Assembly (NCBI RefSeq): GCF_025685565.1
Contig: NZ_JAGSYE010000004.1
Coordinates: 229,109-293,108 of the forward strand
From: Granulicella aggregans
GTDB lineage: Bacteria > Acidobacteriota > Terriglobia > Terriglobales > Acidobacteriaceae
Direction: 5' to 3'
DNA: 64,000 nt
Shown here: piece by piece, positions 17,504 through 26,702 of the stretch
How the letters are laid out: every line of letters starts with the position of its first letter
Position numbering within the stretch: the stretch's first letter is position 1
Made by a program: the position numbers and the translations under genes
Notes under the pieces: model-generated
Told to the model about the DNA's origin: nothing
Database searches by the model: none
What the model saw: only the letters and a program-made list of their open reading frames with translations

Positions 17504-19486
17504 TCAATGACCGGCGAGATGCGGGATCTGCTTTTGCCAGACTACGACTCCATCGACACGCTCGATCGAGGAGACAGAGCGAACTCCCCGCAGCGAATTA
17601 CACAGGAAGATCTCGTCGGCGATCTCTAGATCCTGGAGCTGCAGCAATCCCTCTTCAACACCAGGGAGGTCTTTGAGTAATTGCCTGCGTTTGATGCCGG
17701 GAAGGACTCCGCAATCGAGGGAGGGTGTGATCCATTTGTTGCCTCTACGTAGGAAGAGATTGCTGATGGCTCCCTCTGTCAGGCACTCCTCTTCGTTGAG
17801 GAAGAGAAGTTCATCGAACCCGTTCTTCCGTGCCTCCGCGAGAGGGCCATCATAAAGACCTCGGTTCGTGGTCTTGTGACGCAGAAACACGTCGGTTGAG
17901 CGCGTCCGTTCCGTTGCCACGAGCAGTCGGCCGCGCCATGGAGCGTGGCTCAACGGAGTGGCATCGATCTCCCAATCTCCATTCCCGTCGAGTTCGATTC
18001 GTACCCGGCTTTCGACGCTTCCACAGCTCTCAGCAGCTACCGCCAACTCGGTCCGCAGTTGAGTTCTGTCGTATTCGATGCCAAAGTATCTGGCTGAACT
18101 GGAAAGCCTCTCCATATGAAGCGCGAGAAGTGGAATGCCGGCGTCGCAACGCATGGTTTCGATCAGGGAGAAGGGTGGCTGCCGCCTGGTGAGAAACGCA
18201 GCCTTCAAATTGCATTCCTCGAACTCTTCTTCAGCTTTGGAGCCGGCAGTAATTCCACCTCCGACACCCATCGTCAACTGATCGCCTCGAAGCTTCAAGG
18301 AGCGGATCGCGACGTTGAAACAGGATTCGCCCCTTGGACCGAAGTATCCGATCGCCCCGGTGTAAACCCCGCGAGGTTGGCGCTCCAACTCGTGGATGAT
18401 CTCCATGGCCCGCCGCTTCGGCGCTCCCGTTATCGAGCCGGATGGGAACATGGTTGCGAAGATCTGCGAAGGCGAGACGTCGTCGCGAAGCACTCCCGAG
18501 CAGGTAGAGGTCATCTGAAGCAGCGTCTTGTAACGCTCGACGTGGAAGAGCTTGTCGACTTTGACCGATCCGTACTGGCAGATGCGGCCCAGGTCGTTGC
18601 GGAGCAGGTCCACGATCATCACATGCTCGCTGCGATTCTTCTCATCCGTTCGCAGATGAAGCACCGCAGCTTCATCCTCTTTGAGATCGCGACCTCGCCG
18701 CCATGTTCCCTTCATCGGACGAACTTCGATGCGACCGCGATGGGTGCGAAAGAAGAGCTCTGGTGAGAAGGAGAGAACAGGGCCATCAGGCTCGTTGAGG
18801 AAGGCGGCGAAGGGAACAGGCTGCTGCTTCAGCAGAGTTTTGTAGAGAGCGAGTGGTTCAGATGCGGTGCAGCCCCGCACGTTGTCCGTGAAGTTAATCT
18901 GATAGGTGTCGCCTTCCTGCAGGTAATGATGGATCTTTTGAATGGCCGCGTCGTAGTCCTTTCTGGCAATGGTCAAGCCACCTGTAAGGATGTCGGCCTG
19001 ATCCTGCTGGACACTGGCAATGCTCTTGGCGGCCGGGAGTGCGCCTCTGATAACGCCGCTTGAGTGATCAAATTCAATCGGGGCGCTGAAGACTCCCAGA
19101 CGCGCGATCGGCTCTTGTCGCGCAAGAGCCGCATCTTGCTTTGGAGGCAGCCCGACGAAATGTTCGCCACACTCATAGCTGAACCAGCCCGCCACAAAGA
19201 GGCCGTCGGCCAGATGATGCTCAAGGTCCGCGAAGAGCCTATCGAGATCGTGGACGGTCCATGCGATCAGCTCCGAGGTTGGTTCCAGGAAGAGCAGACT
19301 CTTGTCAAAGTCTCCGTCCGGCTTCGCCGTCTCGAGGAGCACCGACCCGATGGTTTGCGCTGCGAGTTGGCGAAAGCTCGCTGGGAGAGCATGCCATGCG
19401 GGTGAACGGCCGGCGGACTCTCGCTGCAGAGATTCCTCCAGCAATGCGTTAGCACTTCCCACTTGGCTCTTCGACCTCAATCCCAT
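17504..19486 (-). CDS. pabB: Aminodeoxychorismate synthase component I fused to aminodeoxychorismate lyase (PabB-PabC)
   Basis: About 660 aa. The N-terminal two thirds are PabB: YQINFTDNVRG, FSPELFFRTHRGRIEVRPMK followed by GTWRRG, EHVMIVDLLRNDLGRIC, and MFPSGSITGAPKRRAMEIIH. PMKGT is the PabB-type variant. The C-terminal third is a fold-IV PLP lyase with HKTTNRGLYDG (candidate PLP lysine) and NEEECLTEGAISNLFLRR. The fusion converts chorismate plus ammonia to aminodeoxychorismate and on to p-aminobenzoate for folate. No glutaminase PabA is nearby; TrpG or PabA must come from elsewhere. It lies downstream of metE but beyond a terminator hairpin. Both genes feed one-carbon metabolism. Confidence 0.95.
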   Translation of the reverse strand: MGLRSKSQVGSANALLEESLQRESAGRSPAWHALPASFRQLAAQTIGSVLLETAKPDGDFDKSLLFLEPTSELIAWTVHDLDRLFADLEHHLADGLFVAGWFSYECGEHFVGLPPKQDAALARQEPIARLGVFSAPIEFDHSSGVIRGALPAAKSIASVQQDQADILTGGLTIARKDYDAAIQKIHHYLQEGDTYQINFTDNVRGCTASEPLALYKTLLKQQPVPFAAFLNEPDGPVLSFSPELFFRTHRGRIEVRPMKGTWRRGRDLKEDEAAVLHLRTDEKNRSEHVMIVDLLRNDLGRICQYGSVKVDKLFHVERYKTLLQMTSTCSGVLRDDVSPSQIFATMFPSGSITGAPKRRAMEIIHELERQPRGVYTGAIGYFGPRGESCFNVAIRSLKLRGDQLTMGVGGGITAGSKAEEEFEECNLKAAFLTRRQPPFSLIETMRCDAGIPLLALHMERLSSSARYFGIEYDRTQLRTELAVAAESCGSVESRVRIELDGNGDWEIDATPLSHAPWRGRLLVATERTRSTDVFLRHKTTNRGLYDGPLAEARKNGFDELLFLNEEECLTEGAISNLFLRRGNKWITPSLDCGVLPGIKRRQLLKDLPGVEEGLLQLQDLEIADEIFLCNSLRGVRSVSSIERVDGVVVWQKQIPHLAGH

Positions 19487-19593
19487 TGAACTTCGTGCAT
19501 CACGCGAATGGCTTTCGACGCAAGGTTCAGATTCTTAAAGAATAAATCCACCATCCTGCTCAGGAATGAGACCGCGTTCCTGAGTCAAAGAAA

Positions 19594-19624
19594 TGGTCAG
19601 TGACCCCGTACGGGAGCCACTGAC
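19594..19624 (-). terminator. Terminator after metE
   Basis: GGTCAGTG (19594-19601) pairs with CACTGACC (19617-19624), with an inner CCCG/CGGG stem. On the reverse strand the stem is followed by ATTTCTTT. It starts about 13 nt past the metE stop and separates metE from pabB. Confidence 0.75.
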
Positions 19625-19636
19625 CTTTGGAGATAG

Positions 19637-21916
19637 CTATACCCCGACGCTGGATGCACGCAACTGCGCTGCAGCGTGGCACATGTTGGTGAGGGCAGCT
19701 ACTGTCTCTGGCCATGTTCTGGTCTTCAAACCACAATCCGGATTCACCCAAATCTGTTCCGGTTTGAGGACCTGAAGTGCAAGGTCAAGCAGCTTCTTCA
19801 TCTCGCTTGTATCGGGCACGCGGGGCGAGTGAATGTCATACACCCCAGGTCCGATTTCGTTTGGGTAACCATGAGCGCGGAAGGCCTCGAGCAACTCCAT
19901 CTGCGAGCGCGCCGTCTCCATCGAGATGACATCAGCATCCAGGGCCGCGATCGCCGGCAGAATGTCGTCGAACTCGCAGTAGCACATATGCGTATGAATC
20001 TGCGTTCCATTGCAGACGCTGCTGGTGGCCAGCCTGAAGGCCATCACGGCCCATTCAAGATAGGCGTGCCAGTTGGCACGGCGAAGCGGCAGGCCTTCGC
20101 GCAGCGCCGGTTCATCTACCTGGATGATGCGAATGCCCGCAGCCTCGAGATCGCGAACCTCGTCGCGAAGTGCGAGAGCAATCTGCCAGGCCGTGTCCTT
20201 ACGCGGGATATCGTTCCGGACAAACGACCATTGCAGAATGGTGATTGGGCCGGTGAGCATGCCCTTCATCGGACGGCTCGTCAGCGATCGCGCATACTCG
20301 GTCCACTTCACCGTCATCGACCGCGGACGCGCCACGTCGCCATAGATCACGGGCGGCTTCACGCAGCGCGAGCCGTAGCTCTGAACCCAGCCGTTTTCCG
20401 TGAAGGCAAAGCCGTCGAGGAACTCCGCGAAGTATTCGACCATGTCGTTGCGCTCGAACTCTCCGTGTACCAATACATCCAGACCGATTGTTTCCTGCTG
20501 ACGAATGCAGTCCTCAATCGAAGAGCGGAGGTAGGCTTCGTACTGCTCGGTTGTCTCGTGCCCATGCTTGTGTGCGGCACGATGCTTGCGCACCTCAGCG
20601 GTCTGAGGAAACGAGCCGATCGTCGTTGTCGGGAAGAGTGGAAGACCCAGCTCCGCTCGCTGAATCTGAGTCCGGTCTGCATAGACGGCAGCGCGGGCAA
20701 AGTCCTTTGCTTCAAGAGAAGCAATTTGCGAACGAACCTTGGGATTGACAGTCGTTTCGGCTGCCTCGCGGTCGGCGATGGCCTCGGCATTGGCAGCAAT
20801 TGCGTGGGTGTCGAAGCTTCCCAGCGCAACGATCTCGCTGAGCTTCTCTTCTGCGAAGCGCAGCCATCCCGCGAGACGCTTGGGTAGCTTGCTTTCGCTG
20901 CGAAGGTCGTGAGGCACATGGAGGAGCGAGGAAGAGGGCGCGACGATCACGCGGTCTTCGCCGAGAAGCGCAACCGCCGCCAACAGGGAGGATGTCGCAT
21001 GGACGAAGTTCGTCAACCATACATTGCGGCCTTCGACGCAACCGACACTCAGCACTTGTTTGGGCTTGAGAGATTCGGCGACAGTTTGCAGCTGTTCCGG
21101 CGCGCGAACCAGATCGATGTGGATACCAGCCGTTCCGAGTTCCACGGCGAGTGGAAGATTGCTTCCAATCGCATCGAAGTAGGTGGTCAACATCAGCTTG
21201 ATCGGCGTCTCCGTCAAAGCGGCATAGGCCGTCCGAAAAGCGTCTGCCGCGCCCTCGGGAAGATCCGTTGCTAGTATCGGCTCATCGATCTGCACCCATG
21301 CGACGTCTTCTGCCGCCAGTTGTGCGAATACTTCGCGATAGGCCGAGATGACACGGGGAAGCAGAGTCAGAGGGGCAAATCCGCGAACGCCTTTCCCGAG
21401 CAACAACAAGGTGAGAGGCCCGATGATGACTGGCCGCGTCTCGATGCCGAGCTCGCGAGCTTCGCGCAATTCAGCGACCAGTTTGGAGGGGTCGACCGTG
21501 AAGGCGAGACCTTCAGACCACTCCGGCACCAGGTAGTGGTAGTTAGTGTCGAACCACTTGGTCATTTCCATGGCGGTCTGCTCGCGGCTGTTGCGTGCCA
21601 TTGCGAAGTAGCGGTCGAGCGTGACCGGGCCAGCACCAAAGCGTTCAGGCGTGGCCCCGATCAATACGAGCGCATCGAGCACATGGTCATAGAGCGAGAA
21701 GTCGTTGGAAGGGACGAAGTCGATGCCGGCGGCCTTTTGAAGGCACCAGTGTTCGGCGCGCAGCGTTCTGGCAACGTTCAGAAGGTCCTCTGCGGTTCGC
21801 TTGCCGCTCCAGTAGCCTTCCAGGGCAAACTTCAGTTCGCGTTCGCGCCCCATGCGCGGAAAGCCCAGGTTCGCCGTTTTAAGTTTTGATGGATATGTCG
21901 ATTCCGGTATAGCCAT
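19637..21916 (-). CDS. metE: Cobalamin-independent methionine synthase
   Basis: About 759 aa, the normal length. It transfers a methyl group from 5-methyltetrahydrofolate-glutamate to homocysteine without B12. Both halves of the duplicated barrel are present: N-terminal NLGFPRMGRERELKFALEGY, and C-terminal FPTTTIGSFPQTAEVRKHR with zinc ligands in IHTHMCYCEF and VNPDCGLKTR. The frame is open to 22123, but those 69 residues are riboswitch and leader sequence. I therefore start at ATG 21916, with AGGAGAG upstream and the family-typical N-terminus. A cobalamin riboswitch and a hairpin over the ribosome site precede it, so B12 should repress it. Confidence 0.97.
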   Translation of the reverse strand: MAIPESTYPSKLKTANLGFPRMGRERELKFALEGYWSGKRTAEDLLNVARTLRAEHWCLQKAAGIDFVPSNDFSLYDHVLDALVLIGATPERFGAGPVTLDRYFAMARNSREQTAMEMTKWFDTNYHYLVPEWSEGLAFTVDPSKLVAELREARELGIETRPVIIGPLTLLLLGKGVRGFAPLTLLPRVISAYREVFAQLAAEDVAWVQIDEPILATDLPEGAADAFRTAYAALTETPIKLMLTTYFDAIGSNLPLAVELGTAGIHIDLVRAPEQLQTVAESLKPKQVLSVGCVEGRNVWLTNFVHATSSLLAAVALLGEDRVIVAPSSSLLHVPHDLRSESKLPKRLAGWLRFAEEKLSEIVALGSFDTHAIAANAEAIADREAAETTVNPKVRSQIASLEAKDFARAAVYADRTQIQRAELGLPLFPTTTIGSFPQTAEVRKHRAAHKHGHETTEQYEAYLRSSIEDCIRQQETIGLDVLVHGEFERNDMVEYFAEFLDGFAFTENGWVQSYGSRCVKPPVIYGDVARPRSMTVKWTEYARSLTSRPMKGMLTGPITILQWSFVRNDIPRKDTAWQIALALRDEVRDLEAAGIRIIQVDEPALREGLPLRRANWHAYLEWAVMAFRLATSSVCNGTQIHTHMCYCEFDDILPAIAALDADVISMETARSQMELLEAFRAHGYPNEIGPGVYDIHSPRVPDTSEMKKLLDLALQVLKPEQIWVNPDCGLKTRTWPETVAALTNMCHAAAQLRASSVGV

Positions 21917-21921
21917 AGCTT

Positions 21922-21946
21922 GGTTCTCTCCTAAGACTTGAGAACC
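21922..21946 (-). promoter_or_regulatory. Hairpin enclosing the metE ribosome-binding site
   Basis: GGTTCTC and GAGAACC form a 7-bp perfect stem whose loop and 3' arm contain the AGGAGAG of metE. If formed when the upstream riboswitch binds cobalamin, it would block translation. The stem and position are seen; its switching role is inferred. Confidence 0.55.
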
Positions 21947-22072
21947 ACCCATGCGCAGGCAGATCATCCACGCTTGCGCGCGGAGATTGCATTGGTCACC
22001 GGTCCAATCCACGAGAACGGTATCCTCAAGCGCACCCAGGGTGAGCGGATCAGCGCTTCCATGGTGGTGGCG

Positions 22073-22246
22073 GCAGGCACGGTATTCGGACTCTGGGCGA
22101 CCTACTATGTTGCGGCTTCCCATCTCAAGAGAGACAGTGCCCGGCTCGCGCCATGCAACCTTTCGTTCCCATCACCGCTGCGGGACAGCGCCGGATTTGC
22201 ACCGGCTTCCCGTTTAACAAGCTGTCCGTAGACAGCCTGACCTGCA
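22073..22246 (-). promoter_or_regulatory. Cobalamin riboswitch upstream of metE
   Basis: Read on the reverse strand, the leader contains the B12-box core GCCGGTGCAAATCCGGCGCT followed by GTCCCGCAGCGGTGA. Downstream come CACTGTCTC and GATGGGAAGCC, and it ends in CCGTGCCTGCC. This is the conserved order of the cobalamin aptamer. The aptamer end is about 155 nt from the metE start. Known metE leaders of this type switch expression off when cobalamin is present. Confidence 0.9.
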
Positions 22247-22309
22247 CTTCACGATTCTACTTCAAGCCCAGTGGCGTCGAAGCCCGCGGAGAGATAGAGT
22301 CTGGAGGAA

Positions 22310-24838
22310 TCAGGCCTCGAGTGTGCCGCCCATGAGCGGATCGCTGAACGTGGGCTTCCCGGTCTCGACACGCCCTGCATAACGCGCCTCTGCACTCGAA
22401 CCCACAGCCTTAACGGTGAAGTCATACCAGCCGTGGGTGCGCTTCAGATCGAGCACAGCAGTGAAATCCTGGCCTGGATGAAGGTCTCTTGCGATGGGTG
22501 CAGCCTTGTACGAGTTGTCTTCGATCGTGACGCTTATCTTCTTCTCGAACCTGTTCTTCAAACGAATCTGCAGGTTTCCTGTGGGCGCCCTTCGATTCAG
22601 CTCAAGCTCTGCCTTGGATTCCAAAATCGGCGGTGTAGGGCGGCCTTGGAAAGAGCGGTAGAAGCCATTGGCGCTGACGACCTCGATCGAATAGCCAGTA
22701 TCGCCGAAGTGCGATAGCGGAATCTGCGTCTTCAGCGTGTCGCCCGCCTTGACCGCATAGCTCGAGGAGATCATGCGTCCAGAGGGATGGGAGTCTTTCA
22801 GGTTGCGAAGGTAGACGTTGAATGGAGCTCCGGCCGACCGGCTGCCATGGACCTCGGTTGCGGCGGTCAAGCGAAGTTCGAAGTGCTTGTTGTCTGCGGT
22901 CAGATTCCCTTCCGCGTAGAGCTCATAGGGGAGAGCGCATGCAGGCCGGATACCCTTCTCCTGCTTCGCCAGGAAGCTGGATTGAAGAGGGGCGCGATTG
23001 ATCTCTTCGATCTGCTCCGATGTGAGCTTCTGGAAGTTTGACGGAACCTCCTTGAAGCGCGCCTTCTCGATGCTGACGACGAACTTGTCCCGGTCGAGCG
23101 ACTCCATGGAGGGCTCGTTGGGATCGTAGGGACGGAACGCGGAAGTGAGATCGCCTGAGACGGTGCGGCGCCACGCGCTGACATTGTCTTCGCGCACTTT
23201 CTTGCCAAACTTCGATTCGACGAAACCTTCAAGAAAGGTAAGGACCGAGGTGTGGTCAAACACCTGTGAGTTGACCCATCCGCCGCGACTCCAGGGCGAG
23301 GCGATGATCATCGGTACACGGAAGCCCATGCCGATGGGGCCGGAGCGGGCGTCGGCATCTTCCACTCCCATACGCAACTCATCTTCTTTGTAGGTGTACT
23401 CAAGACCGGTGTCGATTCCCGATGAAGCGCCGCCGGTTTGCGGGCGCTTCGGGTCGGCGGCGACGAACGACGGCGCGTGATCGAAGTAGCCGTCATTCTC
23501 ATCGTAGGTCAGGATGAAGATGGTCTTCTTCCATACCTCGGGATTGCTGGTGAGGATGTCCATCACCTCGGAGACATACCAAGCGCCAAACCAAGGCGAA
23601 CTTGGATGGTCGGAGAACCTCTCGGAGGCCGTGAGCCATGAGACGGCTGGCAGCTTGTCCTCGTTGACGTCCTTGCGGAATTTATAGAGAACGTCCCCTT
23701 TGGGAACCTCCATGCTGCGAGGTTGACCCTGTTCCTCGTATGGCAGAGAGTGCAGGGTCTGGTAGTCCGGGTCCGCCGCGTTGGTTACAAAAGCCGCGTT
23801 GTGCAGGGCCTTCTGGTGATCGGAGAGCTGCTGGTAGCGCGCCTCGCCCGCTCCGGCAAGCGTCGACTGGATGGCATCGGCGCGACTCCGCATCTCCTGG
23901 AGTTCCTTGGCGAGCTTTGCCGCCGCCGCGTGATCTTTCTGTTCGGCGAGCCTCTTCTCGAGCTTCGCGGTACGGGCTGATATCTCACTGAGTTCCTGTT
24001 TCGCGGCCAGGACAAAACCCGGGTACGCCTCAACGTTATATGCGGAGAAACATTCGAGCACGTTGTCGCCGAAGTTGGAGAGCCACGCGTCATGTTCCCC
24101 TGATAGTCCCGAACGAGTGAGCTCGTTCTGATAGGACTTCCAGGTGATTCCGGCCTCTTCCAGCCGCTCAGGAAAGGTCTTCCAAGTCATGCCGCCGTCA
24201 TCGATCTGTTCGTTGCGTATATGGACCTTCGCGTCCACACTCTGGTGTTCACGAATCGTGCCGGTCCACAGGTAACTGCGGTTAGGCGAGGTGCTGGTCA
24301 TCACGGAACAGTAGTTCTGATCGCAGAGGGTAAAGGCGTCTGCGAGTGCGTAGTAAAAGGGCAGGTCCTCGCGGGTGTAGTGACCCATCGTCAGGGGCAG
24401 GGGCGCATACTCCTTTTCGCCGGAACGCTTCGCGTCCAACCAACCGTCATGGAGGCCTTCGTTCCAGGCGTCGACCTGGCTCTCACGAGAGTGGGGAAGC
24501 GACCCCATCCAGGTGATGCGGGTGTCTTTGATGTCGAGCCGCCATGGAGCGAAAGAGTTCCCCGCCGCATCCGTCTGCACGAAGACGGAGTTGCCATTCT
24601 GCTGGCGCAGAGCGCGCGGGTCATTGAATCCCCGGACTCCGCGCATGGTGCCGAAGGCATGGTCGAAGGAACGGTTCTCCTGCATCAGGATCACGACGTG
24701 CTCTGCGTCGAGGAACGTCGAGCCCGGTGCCGCTTCAATCGCGTAGGCCTTTTGCACGGTCTCGGTGAAGAGGCCGCCTAGACCGGCGGCACCGGTCACC
24801 AGGGTCGCAAGTTTGAGAAAGTCGCGTCGTGTTTGCAT
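22310..24838 (-). CDS. Tat-exported phosphocholine-type phospholipase C
   Basis: About 842 aa from ATG 24838, preceded by GGGAGG. The N-terminus MQTRRDFLKLATLVTGAAG is a twin-arginine signal. The PF04185 phosphoesterase core shows VVILMQENRSFDHAFGTM and ILTYDENDGYFDHAPSF. A helical, Lys/Glu-rich segment (LEKRLAEQKDHAAAAKLAKE) near residues 270-330 may be a coiled coil. Two C-terminal DUF756-type beta domains follow (from ACALPYELYAEGN and from ELELNRRAPTGN). It should release phosphorylated head groups from phospholipids outside the cytoplasm. It lies opposite a TonB receptor and exported phosphodiesterase. Confidence 0.93.
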   Translation of the reverse strand: MQTRRDFLKLATLVTGAAGLGGLFTETVQKAYAIEAAPGSTFLDAEHVVILMQENRSFDHAFGTMRGVRGFNDPRALRQQNGNSVFVQTDAAGNSFAPWRLDIKDTRITWMGSLPHSRESQVDAWNEGLHDGWLDAKRSGEKEYAPLPLTMGHYTREDLPFYYALADAFTLCDQNYCSVMTSTSPNRSYLWTGTIREHQSVDAKVHIRNEQIDDGGMTWKTFPERLEEAGITWKSYQNELTRSGLSGEHDAWLSNFGDNVLECFSAYNVEAYPGFVLAAKQELSEISARTAKLEKRLAEQKDHAAAAKLAKELQEMRSRADAIQSTLAGAGEARYQQLSDHQKALHNAAFVTNAADPDYQTLHSLPYEEQGQPRSMEVPKGDVLYKFRKDVNEDKLPAVSWLTASERFSDHPSSPWFGAWYVSEVMDILTSNPEVWKKTIFILTYDENDGYFDHAPSFVAADPKRPQTGGASSGIDTGLEYTYKEDELRMGVEDADARSGPIGMGFRVPMIIASPWSRGGWVNSQVFDHTSVLTFLEGFVESKFGKKVREDNVSAWRRTVSGDLTSAFRPYDPNEPSMESLDRDKFVVSIEKARFKEVPSNFQKLTSEQIEEINRAPLQSSFLAKQEKGIRPACALPYELYAEGNLTADNKHFELRLTAATEVHGSRSAGAPFNVYLRNLKDSHPSGRMISSSYAVKAGDTLKTQIPLSHFGDTGYSIEVVSANGFYRSFQGRPTPPILESKAELELNRRAPTGNLQIRLKNRFEKKISVTIEDNSYKAAPIARDLHPGQDFTAVLDLKRTHGWYDFTVKAVGSSAEARYAGRVETGKPTFSDPLMGGTLEA

Positions 24839-24986
24839 AGGGATTACCTCCCAGAGTAGTTGCCAAAGACCGCGCCTGGCGGGTTGCGCCATCCGCCGCC
24901 TGGCGTTTTACGATGGGATTGTTGGTCTTTTTACAGTGGCACCGAAAATACCGCAAGGCGACGCCCGTTCAAGGCGATTTCTCTCG

Positions 24987-26399
24987 TCACGGATGCAGAT
25001 GGACGGCGACGACTTGTGCCGGCCCAGCGCTCTCGCCCAGAGTATCGGACTCAAGCAGCATCTCGAAGTGGGGCAGAGTGCCGTTTGGCTTGCGGATCTT
25101 GGTAAGGATGGGGAGGAGACGATCGTCATCCATCGCAAGATCGACGGCCGCCTCGGTCCCGACCATCGACAGCCCTTCCAAAAGCAACACATTTCCTGTG
25201 CCACTTAGGTTCGGCAGGAAGGCGATGACGGAGAAAGCTTTCGTCTTCGTCGACGGCGTGTAGGAGCTGTAAACCGGCGACTCGCCCGAGGCGGGATGCT
25301 GGTTGAGGAAGACGGAGTGCGTCTCCGGGTTGTCGATGCTGAAGACGAAGTCCATGTGGTTCTCAAAGAGCTCCACCCAGGGCACCGCCTCCTGGGCGCC
25401 GATCATGATGGCGTTTCCTGTCTTGAAGTCGTTCAGGTGCATGTCGCGGCTGTAGCGGACGAGAGTGCGTTCTGGAAAAGCTTCGGGCAGGCGCAGTAGA
25501 TGCGTGAGCGCGTTAGCGTCCACGGTAGAGGTGTACCTGCGATGCAGGAGGAAGCGCGCGAAGTCCGGGTCTACATGCTGGACGTATGGCATCTGTGCGC
25601 TTACGTCGTCGTTGAGGTAGTCGTGCAGCGAGACATGACGCCTGGCGACCGCATGGAAGAGAACGAGGCCGGAGTCTCCGAGGACGATGCTGGTGGGCTG
25701 GTCGTCGGTAAAGAGCTGCCCCCACAGAATGTGATGGCGCTTGCTCGGGAAATGGGAGCGAAGATGAATACCCAGGAAGACAACAAGGGCAATGCAAAGC
25801 AGAGCCAGCAGACCGGTGATGACGCGGTGACGCAAGAGTTCGCTGGCTATGCGCCTCGGGGCCTCCGGGTTGGGGGCGAAGTTCTCCGATCGAGACGGCG
25901 GCGGCTGACGATCGACCTCAGACCTGCCTGCGACGAGAGCAGATGGGGCAAGCAGGGACGATTCGGGCGCCGTGATCGCGCTGGCTGGCTGGGCGTGGGA
26001 TGAAGTCGCGAGAAGCTCGCCTCCGCCGTACTCCGAACGGGGAACAAAAACCGGCGTGTAGCCACCTCGCGGAATGATGAGGAGCAGCGGCTCCTGCTGT
26101 CCTGCGGAGCGGAAGAACTGCTCCAGGCGGCGGCGCAGACGCAATGCGTGGGAGCGAACGATCGTGTCGGCGGCGGAGTCGTAGTCGCGCTCACGGCCGA
26201 AGACCTCGACGCCGATGTGCTGCTCGCTGAGCAGGTCTCCGCGGCCTTCGAAGGTCGCGGTACAGATATAGAGGAGAAACTTCGCGAGCTGCGGTGAACG
26301 GGTGAACTCCGGGGTGGCGAGTATTCGCTGAACAAGCTGTGCCCGCGGGTCTTCGTGAGAAGGAATCGCCTCAACCCCGTCAAGACTCGGATCATCCAT
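24987..26399 (-). CDS. Membrane-anchored putative regulator with periplasmic sensor-like domain
   Basis: About 470 aa from Met 26399 (a GTG at 26429 is an alternative). The cytoplasmic N-terminus contains RILATPEFTRSPQLAKFLLY, HIGVEVFGRERDYDSAADTI and LRLRRRLEQFF. This segment recurs at the N-terminus of acidobacterial membrane regulators and is probably DNA-binding. A TM helix (ITGLLALLCIALVVFLGI) separates it from a periplasmic domain with PTSIVLGDSGLVLFHAV and TGNAIMIGAQEAVPWVELFE, possibly substrate-binding-like. Target is unknown; it sits between the phospholipase and the divergent TonB receptor, which suggests control of both. Confidence 0.65.
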   Translation of the reverse strand: MDDPSLDGVEAIPSHEDPRAQLVQRILATPEFTRSPQLAKFLLYICTATFEGRGDLLSEQHIGVEVFGRERDYDSAADTIVRSHALRLRRRLEQFFRSAGQQEPLLLIIPRGGYTPVFVPRSEYGGGELLATSSHAQPASAITAPESSLLAPSALVAGRSEVDRQPPPSRSENFAPNPEAPRRIASELLRHRVITGLLALLCIALVVFLGIHLRSHFPSKRHHILWGQLFTDDQPTSIVLGDSGLVLFHAVARRHVSLHDYLNDDVSAQMPYVQHVDPDFARFLLHRRYTSTVDANALTHLLRLPEAFPERTLVRYSRDMHLNDFKTGNAIMIGAQEAVPWVELFENHMDFVFSIDNPETHSVFLNQHPASGESPVYSSYTPSTKTKAFSVIAFLPNLSGTGNVLLLEGLSMVGTEAAVDLAMDDDRLLPILTKIRKPNGTLPHFEMLLESDTLGESAGPAQVVAVHLHP

Positions 26400-26702
26400 C
26401 AAGAATCGGCCTGCTGCCTCGGTGCTCACACTCTCCCCTGGTTCGACTTTAGCTTTCAAATGATTACAAACGTGTGAATCACCTGGTTTCACCCCCGCCA
26501 ATGCGGGTCGTCTGCGCTTGCTGAACTCCCTTTGCTTCCTGCGCGGACCGTAAATCCACCGCAAATCTCGGAGAAATCACTGAACTTCTCGTCAGCGCCT
26601 CCTCTAGCTTCAGCGAGGCGGGTAGGTGATGTCGCGCTCCCGCCAACTTTCCAAACTTGAGAACGAGAGACGCACATTTTGGCTAGCGGGGGTTTTGGTT
26701 CG
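26400..26702. other. Divergent promoter region of the phosphoester locus
   Basis: About 300 bp between the leftward regulator and rightward TonB receptor. No gene, palindrome or TGACAACG-type operator was seen. It should hold both promoters. Confidence 0.35.

Noticed and set aside
19676..20887. Forward ORF of 403 codons antisense to metE
   Set aside because: Shadow frame caused by the codon bias of metE; the metE translation is unambiguous.
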